A stretch of DNA of 13,155 nucleotides. It comes from DASYUM01 sp036001225 (GTDB lineage: Bacteria > Methylomirabilota > Methylomirabilia > Rokubacteriales > DASRDR01). The notes below the pieces were generated by a model. That model had not been told where the DNA came from. It saw only the letters and a list, made by a program, of their open reading frames with translations, and did not search any database. A program made the position numbers and the translations under genes. The stretch lies in assembly GCA_036001225.1 (NCBI GenBank), contig DASYUM010000128.1, positions 1-13,155 of the forward strand. Direction: 5' to 3'. Positions 7,070-12,695 of this stretch are shown one piece after another (the stretch's first letter is position 1; each line of letters begins with the position of its first letter).

Positions 7070-7414
7070 ATGAAGTACGGGTTTACGCGAGTCTGGGCGC
7101 GCGTCCACATCCTGGTGGGCCTGCTCGTCCTGGCGCTGGGCATCGTCGCCGCCGGGTTCGCGCTCGCCCTCGACCTCCGGGGGCTGGGGGTCGAGCCCAC
7201 GGGCCGCGCGCTCCTGGCCGCCGCCTGCCTCCTGGTCGGCCTCGGCGTCGGCGGCTGGGCCGTCGTGATCGGCCAACTCCTCGAGGCATTCCTCGACCAG
7301 CGACGGCTCCTGCGACGGGTCGAGCGCCGGCTCGCCCAATGGGAGGCCGAGCGCCGGGAAGAGGCGGAGCTGCGGATGGTCGGCGAGCGGGGGCGGCGTG
7401 GCGGCGCACGCTAA
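7070..7414 (+). CDS. Small membrane protein with C-terminal coiled coil, unknown
   Basis: 114 aa. Two hydrophobic segments (about residues 13-35 and 45-70) are followed by a charged, Leu/Arg/Glu-rich helix (about 75-105, LLRRVERRLAQWEAERREE) likely to form a cytoplasmic coiled coil. No enzyme motif. The ATG follows the previous stop by five bases and its last 17 bp overlap the next gene, so all three were probably translated together. I do not recognise a family. Confidence 0.72.
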   Translation: MKYGFTRVWARVHILVGLLVLALGIVAAGFALALDLRGLGVEPTGRALLAAACLLVGLGVGGWAVVIGQLLEAFLDQRRLLRRVERRLAQWEAERREEAELRMVGERGRRGGAR

Positions 7415-7691
7415 GATCGACACTCCGCCGCGCTACATCGCCGTGGTGCGCCGGGGCGAGACCGAGGTCTACCGGATGCTCAAGGAGTATCTGGAAGCGC
7501 GGGGGCTCGCCGAGGTCATCTGGGATCGCCGGGTGGCCGACCGGCGGCTCCAGCCCGATCCGGCCGCGGCCGAGCGCCGCCGGGGCGAGCGCCGGGGACC
7601 GCCGCCGGGCGCGTCGTCGCGGGCGCTGGGCTTCTTCATCGCCCGGGCCGGGGAGCCGGCGCCGACGACCGCGAGCCCGCGCAGCGCCTAG
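7398..7691 (+). CDS. Unknown Arg-rich protein with WDRR/ERRRGERR motifs
   Basis: 97 aa, soluble. A short N-terminal alpha/beta part (YIAVVRRGETEVYRMLKEYL, residues 13-32) leads into IWDRRVADRR at 41-50 and ERRRGERRGPPP at 59-70, then a final strand LGFFIARA at 77-84. The layout recalls small uncharacterised proteins with repeated DRR/ERR motifs; function is unknown, and the Arg cluster would allow nucleic-acid or phosphate contact. GTG at 7398 lies inside the previous gene (17-bp overlap). The TAG stop is part of the CTAG at the edge of the dispersed repeat, so the reading end may have been set by that element. Confidence 0.7.
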   Translation: MAAHAKIDTPPRYIAVVRRGETEVYRMLKEYLEARGLAEVIWDRRVADRRLQPDPAAAERRRGERRGPPPGASSRALGFFIARAGEPAPTTASPRSA

Positions 7692-7828
7692 GTTTTCGGA
7701 GGGGTCTCGGAACACCCCCCCGAGGCCCCCCCGCGGGGGTTGCGCCGGCAAGCCGGCGCCCGGAGCGGAACACCAGCCCTTGGCGGTTCGGCTGCGCGCC
7801 GCGCGTTGTTGCCCCGACAGATTCCTAG
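7688..7828 (+). repeat. Dispersed CTAG-bounded palindromic element, copy A (141 bp)
   Basis: Copy A runs CTAG to CTAG and occupies the whole gap between two convergent genes. It aligns end to end with the reverse complement of copy B (12479-12674) apart from about 55 bp missing between the hairpins. The shared left end includes GTCTCGGAA.ACCCCCCCGA; the shared right end includes GTCGGGG.AAC.ACGCGC read from the other strand. Hairpin 1 is 7696-7707 with 7712-7723 (10 of 12 pairs, loop CGGA). Hairpin 2 is 7742-7749 with 7752-7759 (8 of 8 pairs, loop AA). Both boundary CTAGs provide TAG stops, one per flanking gene. There is no coding capacity. It may also serve as a two-way terminator, though no T-tract is seen. 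Confidence 0.85.
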
Positions 7829-10002
7829 GCCGGTGGGGGGGCTGGAGGGCGCCGGCCGGCCGGGCCGTTCCCGTTTCGCTGCAGACGGAGCAGGGCGAGC
7901 ACGCGACCCTCCAGCTCGTATACCTCCCCGCCCTTGAGCGGGGCGTGCTTCCGCCGTCCATCGGCCGCGCGCGTGTCTACCACGACCTCCCACCGGACGC
8001 CGCGCCGGTGGGCCGGCAGCAGGAACGGGACCGACTCGTGGTGGGCATTCAGCATGATCAGGAAGGTGTCGTCCGCGATCCGCCGCCCGCGGGCATCCAC
8101 GTCCTCGATCGCGTCACCGGACAGCCGCAGCCCGAAGCAGCGCGTGTGCGGATTCGTCCAGTCTTCTTCGGTCATCTCCTTGCCGTCGGGACGGAACCAG
8201 GCGAGGTCCTTCACCTCGGAGCCGTGGATGCGGCGGCCGTAGAAGAACTGGCGGCGACGCAGCACCGGGTGGCGGCGGCGGAGCCCGATCAGGAACCGGA
8301 CGAAGCGGAGCAGGTCGCGGCGGGCGCGGTCCAGGTTCCAGTCGTGCCAGGACAGCTCGTTGTCCTGGCAGTAGGCGTTGTTGTTCCCCTGCTGGGTCCG
8401 GCCGATCTCATCCCCGCCGGCGAGCATCGGCACGCCTTGCGAGAGGAGCAGGGTGGCCATGAAATTCCGCTTCTGCCGCTCCCGGAGGGCCGCGACGCCC
8501 TGGTCGTCGGTCGGCCCCTCGGCGCCGCAGTTCCAGGACAGGTTGTGGTCGGCGCCGTCCCGGTTCTCCTCGCCGTTGGCCTCGTTGTGCTTTTGGTTGT
8601 AGCTGACGAGGTCGGCGAGCGTGAAGCCGTCGTGGGCGGTGACGAAGTTGATGCTGGCGTAGGGGCGCCGGCCGCCCCGGCCATAGAGATCGCTGGAGCC
8701 GGTGAGCCGGTAGGCCAGGGGCCCGGCCTGCCCCTCGTCCCCCTTCCAGTAAGCCCGCACGGTGTCCCGGTACTGGCCGTTCCACTCCGCCCACAAGACC
8801 GGGAAGTTCCCCACCTGATAGCCGCCTTCGCCGAGGTCCCACGGCTCGGCGATCAGCTTGACCTGGGAGATGACCGGGTCCTGGTGGATGATGTCGAAGA
8901 ACGCCCCCAGCCGATCCACGTCGCTGAGCTCACGGGCCAGCGCCGCCGCCAGGTCGAACCGGAAGCCGTCCACGTGCATCTCGAGGATCCAGTAGCGGAG
9001 GCTGTCCATGATGAGCTGGAGCGTCCGCGGGTGGGTCATGTTCAGGGTGTTCCCGCAGCCCGTGTAGTCCATGTAGTGGCGCCGGTCGTCGGCGACCAGC
9101 CGGTAGTAGGCTGCGTTGTCGATCCCCCGGAAGCAGAGCGTCGGCCCGAGCTGGTTCCCCTCGGCGGTATGGTTGTAGACGACGTCGAGGATGACCTCGA
9201 TGCCCGCGTCGTGGAGCGTCTTCACCATCGTCTTGAACTCGGCCACCTGCTGGCCGGCCCGCCCGCTGGCGCCGTAACCCACGTCGGGGGCGAAGAAGCC
9301 GATGGAGTTGTAGCCCCAGTAGTTGGTCAGACCCCGGTCCACCAGCTGCTTGTCGGCGATGAACTGCTGGATGGGCAAGAGCTCGACCGCGGTGACGCCG
9401 AGCGCCTTGAAGTAGTCCACCGCCGCCGGGGAGGCGACCCCGGCGTAGGTGCCCCGGAGCGCCTTGGGCACGTCGGCGTGACGGGCGGTGAGCCCCTTGA
9501 CGTGGACCTCGTAGATGACGCTCTGGTTCAGCGGCGTGCGCGGCCGGCGGTCCTCCCCCCAGCTGAAGGCGGGGTCGATCACCACGCACTTGGGCATCCC
9601 GGCCGCGCTGTCCCGGTCGTCGCGAGAGAGGTCGGCGTCCGAATGGCCGACCTCGTAGCCGAACAGGGCGTCGCTCCAGCGGACGGTCGAGTCGATGGCC
9701 TTGGCGTAGGGGTCCAGGAGGAGCTTGGCGGGGTTGAACCGATGGCCGGCCGGGGGGTCGTAGGGCCCGTGGACGCGGTAGCCGTAGCGCTGGCCGGGAC
9801 GGACCTCGGGAAGGTAGATGTGCCAGACCTGGTCGGTCTGCTCCGTCATCGGGACGCGGACTTCCGCTTCACCGTCGCCGCCGGCCCCGTTGAACAGGCA
9901 CAGCTCGACCCCGGTGGCGTTCTCCGAGAAGAGGGCGAAGTTCACCCCGGCGCCGTCCCAAGTGGCGCCGAGGGGATAGGGGTGCCCGGGCCGGGTGCGC
10001 AT
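7825..10002 (-). CDS. glgX: Glycogen debranching enzyme GlgX (isoamylase type, GH13)
   Basis: 725 aa, normal for GlgX/TreX. It hydrolyses alpha-1,6 branches of glycogen limit dextrins in the cytosol. An N-terminal CBM48 beta-sandwich (about 5-110, GATWDGAGVNFALFSENA near 12-29) precedes the GH13 barrel. The conserved regions are all present: DVVYNHT at 273-279, DGFRFDLA at 345-352 with nucleophile Asp350, IAEPWDLG at 384-391 with acid/base Glu386, and FVTAHDG at 453-459 with Asp458. A C-terminal beta domain (about 615-715) ends in a Pro-rich tail. ATG at 10002 has only a weak SD (AGGGG close by). The gene stands alone, with no glg or tre partners in view. Its TAG stop lies in the CTAG boundary of repeat copy A. 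Confidence 0.97.
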   Translation of the reverse strand: MRTRPGHPYPLGATWDGAGVNFALFSENATGVELCLFNGAGGDGEAEVRVPMTEQTDQVWHIYLPEVRPGQRYGYRVHGPYDPPAGHRFNPAKLLLDPYAKAIDSTVRWSDALFGYEVGHSDADLSRDDRDSAAGMPKCVVIDPAFSWGEDRRPRTPLNQSVIYEVHVKGLTARHADVPKALRGTYAGVASPAAVDYFKALGVTAVELLPIQQFIADKQLVDRGLTNYWGYNSIGFFAPDVGYGASGRAGQQVAEFKTMVKTLHDAGIEVILDVVYNHTAEGNQLGPTLCFRGIDNAAYYRLVADDRRHYMDYTGCGNTLNMTHPRTLQLIMDSLRYWILEMHVDGFRFDLAAALARELSDVDRLGAFFDIIHQDPVISQVKLIAEPWDLGEGGYQVGNFPVLWAEWNGQYRDTVRAYWKGDEGQAGPLAYRLTGSSDLYGRGGRRPYASINFVTAHDGFTLADLVSYNQKHNEANGEENRDGADHNLSWNCGAEGPTDDQGVAALRERQKRNFMATLLLSQGVPMLAGGDEIGRTQQGNNNAYCQDNELSWHDWNLDRARRDLLRFVRFLIGLRRRHPVLRRRQFFYGRRIHGSEVKDLAWFRPDGKEMTEEDWTNPHTRCFGLRLSGDAIEDVDARGRRIADDTFLIMLNAHHESVPFLLPAHRRGVRWEVVVDTRAADGRRKHAPLKGGEVYELEGRVLALLRLQRNGNGPAGRRPPAPPPA

Positions 10003-10050
10003 GTGCCCCTAAGGGGAAGCAATTCCAGTGCCGGAACCAACCAGGATCCC

Positions 10051-10076
10051 GCCCCGCGGGGCCTCCTCCCCGGAGG
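10051..10076 (-). promoter_or_regulatory. Two small GC palindromes in the glgX leader region
   Basis: Between glgX and the divergent zinc-ribbon gene lie GCCCCGCGGGGC (10051-10062) and CCTCC/GGAGG (10065-10069 with 10072-10076). A third palindrome, CCCCTAAGGGG (10006-10016), directly precedes the glgX ATG and would hide its weak SD. At this GC content short palindromes are common; a role in glgX control is only a possibility. No convincing glgX promoter was found. Confidence 0.25.
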
Positions 10077-10108
10077 GTGCCGCCGGATAGCCAGGACCGG
10101 GCCCGGCT

Positions 10109-10117
10109 TGGTAGAAT
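10109..10117 (+). promoter_or_regulatory. Extended -10 promoter, leaderless zinc-ribbon gene
   Basis: TG-G-TAGAAT is an extended -10 with five of six bases to consensus. No -35 is needed for this class and none is seen. Transcription would begin about 10124-10128, at or within a few bases of the GTG at 10128, and no SD precedes that codon. This points to a leaderless mRNA. Confidence 0.45.
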
Positions 10118-10127
10118 CGGCCTCGCC

Positions 10128-10235
10128 GTGATTCCCGTGCTCTGCCCCGGCTGCCGAAGCCCCGTGCCCCCCGACACGGTGAAGTGCCCGTGGTGCGGCC
10201 GGAACGTGAACCAGGGCACCTTCGACGATGACTGA
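10128..10235 (+). CDS. 35-aa zinc-ribbon microprotein
   Basis: A small frame easily missed by length filters. Residues 6-9 are CPGC and 20-23 are CPWC, each followed by a short turn (CPGCRSPVPPDTVKCPWCG, 6-24), the layout of a complete rubredoxin-knuckle zinc ribbon with four Cys ligands. The tail NVNQGTFDDD is acidic. GTG is the likely start because it sits about ten bases after an extended -10 and the frame before it has no better start. Such lone ribbons may be adaptors or metal sensors; no function is known. It ends 133 bp before the cyclase gene on the same strand, so it might share its transcript. Confidence 0.6.
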   Translation: MIPVLCPGCRSPVPPDTVKCPWCGRNVNQGTFDDD

Positions 10236-10264
10236 AACCTCGGCCCTCCCGGCACAGCCGGGCT

Positions 10265-10282
10265 GGTCGCTCTTCAGCGACC
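10265..10282 (+). terminator. Terminator-like hairpin between microprotein and cyclase
   Basis: GGTCGCT pairs with AGCGACC around loop CTTC (7-bp perfect stem). It lies 30 bases past the zinc-ribbon stop and 87 before the cyclase start. No T-run follows, so termination would be weak or factor-dependent. Apart from this hairpin, I see no clear promoter in 10236-10368. Confidence 0.35.
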
Positions 10283-10368
10283 GGATCGGGCCTGCCTCCC
10301 CCCACGCCCGCCGGTCATCATCGAACTGAGCCGCGCCCGCCTCCCCCGACCCGGTCGCCGTCACGACG

Positions 10369-12054
10369 ATGAGTGAGATCGAGGGGCCGGCCCCTCCGAC
10401 CAGCCTCCTCGGTCACGATCCGCGGACCCCGGGCCCAACGGGCTCGGGCCGAAAGCCCAGTCTCCTCACCTCCTTCCGGGAGCGGCTGCGCGTCAAGGTC
10501 ATCGCGCTCATCCTCGCCATCCTGAGCGTCGGGATCGGCGTCGTCCTGGCCGTCAACCTCCACTACGAGGCGCGGACCCTGGTCGCCCGCCACCGCGACA
10601 CCGCCCGCTTGCTGGCCGGCTCCATCGTCACGGGCATCGAGAACGGCATGCTGGAGGGCCGGCCCGACATCATCCGCCAGCTCATCCAGGAGCTGAAGGC
10701 CGAGCTGAAGGACGTCCGACGGATCGACGTCTACCGGCGCAACGGGGTGGAAGCGTTCACCGACATGGAGACGGTGAACGAGGTGAACCGCATCGCCGGC
10801 CTCGAGCCGCAGATCATCGAGCGCATCGCCAAGATGCGGCGGGCGCCCGGCGAACGCCTCAGTCACCCCCTCTTCACCCGAGCCGTCCAGGTCGTCGAGC
10901 CCCAGGAGACCGAGGAGCAACTCGACGGCCGCCGGGTGCTGACGCTTTTCCGTCCGCTCAGGAACCTCGACAAGTGCCAGGAGTGTCACGGCACCGACCA
11001 CCAGGTGCGGGGGGTGGTGCGCATCAGCCTCGGCCTGGACCGCCTCGACGCCGACCTGCGGGCGGCCACCCTGCGCCAGCTCGGCATCAAGCTGCTCATG
11101 GTCGGCAGCGTCGCGCTCGGCCTCGTCGTCTTCATGGGGCGTGTCGTGCTGCGGCCCATCAGCCGGGTCGCGACCACGGCCCGGCAGATCGGCGACGGCG
11201 ATCTCACCGCGCGGGTGACCACGACCAACACCGACGAGATCGGCCAGCTCGGCCGCGTGATCAACGACATGGCCGATCATCTCCAGGCGGCCCGGACCGA
11301 CCTCGAGGCCCGTAACGCCCAGCTGGCCACCGCGCTGGCCGACCTGAAGGAGTCGATGCAGAAGGTCGAGCTGCTCGAGCAGGTCAAGGGCGAACTGGCC
11401 AAGTTCGTGCCGGAGTCGGTGAAGATCCTCCTCGAAAAGAACCCCGACGCCCGGGAGCTGGAGAAGCGCGAGGCGGACGTCTCGGTCCTCTTCCTCGACG
11501 TCGAGGGGTACACGCGGCTCTCCGAACAGCTGCCGCCCCAGCGGCTGAACCGGATGATCCAGGACTACTTCTCCGCGTTCCTGGAGATCATCCGGGCCAA
11601 CCACGGCGACGTCAACGAGACGGCCGGCGACGGCCTCATGGTGATCTTCCAGAGCGAGGGCAGCCGGACCCGCCACGCGCTCAACGCCGCCGGCGCCGCC
11701 TTCCAGCTCCTCGGCAAGGTCGCCGCCCTCAATCAGGAGTTCACCGGCATCTACCCGCCGGTGGCCATCCACGTCGGGATCAACAGCGGTCCCGCGCTGG
11801 TGGGGGCGACCAAGCTCGATGCCGCCGGCGGCGGGCGCTGGACCTTCACCGCGTCCGGCCCCACCACCAACCTCGCGGCCCGGGTCGCCGGCCTGACCCG
11901 GGGCGGCGAGGTGAAGGTGGGGCCCGAGACGGCCGAACGGATCAAGGGCCACTACGTGCTGGAGGACACCGGCGAGCACCAGCTCAAGAACGTGGCCCAG
12001 CCGGTCCGCGTCTACCGCCTGGTCCCGGCCGGCATCTACACGAGCATCGCCTGA
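10369..12054 (+). CDS. Class III nucleotide cyclase with periplasmic c-type haem sensor and HAMP
   Basis: 561-aa signalling enzyme. Transmembrane helix 1 is at 43-63, a periplasmic sensor at about 64-238, helix 2 at 240-260, HAMP at about 261-315 (RPISRVATTARQIGDGDL), a coiled coil at 310-345 and the cyclase domain at about 368-555. The sensor contains CQECH (Cys203, Cys206, His207), a c-type haem attachment motif, within the NLDKCQECHG..GVVRISL context known from haem-containing sensor domains such as those of Geobacter chemoreceptors. In the catalytic domain the metal aspartates are Asp377 (FLDVEGYT) and Asp421 (AGDG), and the transition-state residues Asn501 and Arg505 (NLAAR) are present. 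The substrate-selecting positions are Glu417 and Thr494 instead of the usual Lys and Asp/Thr, so ATP versus GTP is open. It probably reports periplasmic redox or gas state as a cyclic nucleotide. ATG 10369 lacks a strong SD. Confidence 0.92.
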   Translation: MSEIEGPAPPTSLLGHDPRTPGPTGSGRKPSLLTSFRERLRVKVIALILAILSVGIGVVLAVNLHYEARTLVARHRDTARLLAGSIVTGIENGMLEGRPDIIRQLIQELKAELKDVRRIDVYRRNGVEAFTDMETVNEVNRIAGLEPQIIERIAKMRRAPGERLSHPLFTRAVQVVEPQETEEQLDGRRVLTLFRPLRNLDKCQECHGTDHQVRGVVRISLGLDRLDADLRAATLRQLGIKLLMVGSVALGLVVFMGRVVLRPISRVATTARQIGDGDLTARVTTTNTDEIGQLGRVINDMADHLQAARTDLEARNAQLATALADLKESMQKVELLEQVKGELAKFVPESVKILLEKNPDARELEKREADVSVLFLDVEGYTRLSEQLPPQRLNRMIQDYFSAFLEIIRANHGDVNETAGDGLMVIFQSEGSRTRHALNAAGAAFQLLGKVAALNQEFTGIYPPVAIHVGINSGPALVGATKLDAAGGGRWTFTASGPTTNLAARVAGLTRGGEVKVGPETAERIKGHYVLEDTGEHQLKNVAQPVRVYRLVPAGIYTSIA

Positions 12055-12080
12055 CGGTCGCGCCCCGGCGGCGGCCGCCC

Positions 12081-12099
12081 GACCCAACATCTTGGGGTC
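12081..12099 (+). terminator. Possible terminator hairpin after the cyclase
   Basis: GACCCAA (12081-12087) pairs with TTGGG-TC (12092-12099, one bulged G) around loop CATC, 27 bases after the cyclase stop. No T-tract follows. A modest candidate for rho-independent or processed 3' end. Confidence 0.35.
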
Positions 12100-12127
12100 G
12101 AGACCGCCACCCACCGCTAGATTTCGA

Positions 12128-12156
12128 TTGACACCGCCGGCGCCGCCGCTTAAGGT
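12128..12156 (+). promoter_or_regulatory. Strong predicted sigma70 promoter for the 12225 gene
   Basis: TTGACA (12128-12133) is a perfect -35. An exact 17-base spacer leads to TAAGGT (12151-12156), which keeps the T1, A2 and T6 of the -10. The start would be near 12162-12164, giving a leader of about 60 bases before the ATG at 12225. It is the best promoter match in the window. Confidence 0.6.
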
Positions 12157-12182
12157 CCCGAGCGAGGCTGCTGCCTCGGGAC
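12155..12182. promoter_or_regulatory. Operator-like inverted repeat over -10 and start site
   Basis: GTCCCGAG (12155-12162) and CTCGGGAC (12175-12182) form a perfect 8-bp inverted repeat with a 12-base gap, spanning the end of the -10 and the predicted start. The position suits a repressor dimer. Within it GAGGC/GCCTC (12164-12168 with 12173-12177) forms a competing hairpin that would be the very 5' end of the transcript. Confidence 0.45.
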
Positions 12183-12224
12183 GACGAGGGGGACTTCGAT
12201 CCGGACCGGGCGACGGAGCGACGG

Positions 12225-12248
12225 ATGAAGATGCGGATGAAGATGCGG
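12225..12248. repeat. 12-bp tandem repeat of the start-codon region
   Basis: ATGAAGATGCGG occurs twice head to tail (12225-12236, 12237-12248), giving Met-Lys-Met-Arg twice and four in-frame ATGs. Loss or gain of a unit would keep the frame and change only the N-terminus and the SD distance of the later ATGs. Confidence 0.95.
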
Positions 12249-12482
12249 TGGATCCGCTTCCGGCTCGCGGCACGCACCTCGCACGAGCACTACTGCGAGG
12301 CGTGCGACCGCCACTGGCCGCACGACGGCGAGGATGGCCGGTCGTGCACGCTCTACTGGGCCTGGCGCTGCGAGGCGTGCCGGCCGGCCCCGACGCCGGA
12401 GCCGCCGGAGCCCGCGCCGCAGCCGGTCGGCGACGGCTTCGCGCTGCGGTTCACCATCGAGGAGCGCCCCCGGGTCCGCTAG
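12225..12482 (+). CDS. Small cysteine-rich putative zinc-binding protein, unknown
   Basis: 85 aa. A basic N-terminus (MKMRMKMRWIRFRLAAR) precedes HYCEACDRHWPH (Cys24, Cys27, His30, His33), Cys41, then WAWRCEAC (Cys49, Cys52), i.e. a CxxC...CxxC zinc ribbon. Both CEAC motifs use identical codons (TGCGAGGCGTGC), hinting at duplication or strong codon bias. A Pro-rich linker (54-67) leads to a short C-terminal strand. ATG 12225 is favoured by GGAG with a six-base spacing, but a 12-bp tandem repeat creates three further in-frame ATGs. A strong promoter and operator-like site lie upstream. The TAG stop is in the CTAG edge of repeat copy B. No family recognised. Confidence 0.68.
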   Translation: MKMRMKMRWIRFRLAARTSHEHYCEACDRHWPHDGEDGRSCTLYWAWRCEACRPAPTPEPPEPAPQPVGDGFALRFTIEERPRVR

Positions 12483-12674
12483 CGGCCCGTCGGGGTAACC
12501 ACGCGCCACCGAGCCGGGCCACAACGGGTCCCGTGGTCTGGTCCGAGCGGCGGCTCTGCCGCCGCAACCTTCGGGTGCGCGCGCCTCGGACGGCGGGGCC
12601 CAGCCCCGCGACGTCCTGTGGCGCGCCATTGGGGGGCATCGGGGGGGTCTTCCGAGACCCCCCCGAGAAACTAG
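12479..12674 (-). repeat. Dispersed CTAG-bounded palindromic element, copy B (196 bp)
   Basis: Copy B, in opposite orientation to copy A, fills most of the gap between two convergent genes. Hairpin 1 is a perfect 12-bp stem (12639-12650 with 12655-12666, loop TCCG); in copy A the same stem has two mismatches. Hairpin 2 is 12547-12554 with 12558-12565 (8 of 8 pairs, loop TCT). Between them lies an extra GC-rich stretch of about 55 bp including GGCGCGCC (near 12620-12627) that copy A lacks. CTAG lies at 12479-12482, supplying the TAG of the upstream gene, and at 12671-12674. The better pairing and greater length suggest B is closer to the parental form. Confidence 0.85.
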
Positions 12675-12695
12675 CGCCCGGCGGCGGAGACCGGT

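Noticed and set aside
7688..7828. Copy A as an ordinary rho-independent terminator only
   Set aside because: No T-tract follows either hairpin in either direction, and homology with copy B runs across the whole 141 bp, well beyond the stems.
6898..10131. Very long plus-strand open frame (over 1,000 codons) antisense to glgX
   Set aside because: It is the mirror of GlgX, whose minus-strand frame has every GH13 motif. The plus frame is low-complexity with no domain, and GC-rich DNA leaves antisense frames open.
12055..12127. A further gene or repeat copy between the cyclase and the 12128 promoter
   Set aside because: No coding frame with SD; a CTAG at 12117-12120 is not accompanied by the conserved arms of the dispersed element. 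Only a weak hairpin is seen.
10318..12273. Long minus-strand open frame (about 650 codons) antisense to the cyclase
   Set aside because: The plus strand encodes recognisable TM, HAMP and cyclase domains. The minus frame has no domain and biased composition, as expected for a shadow.
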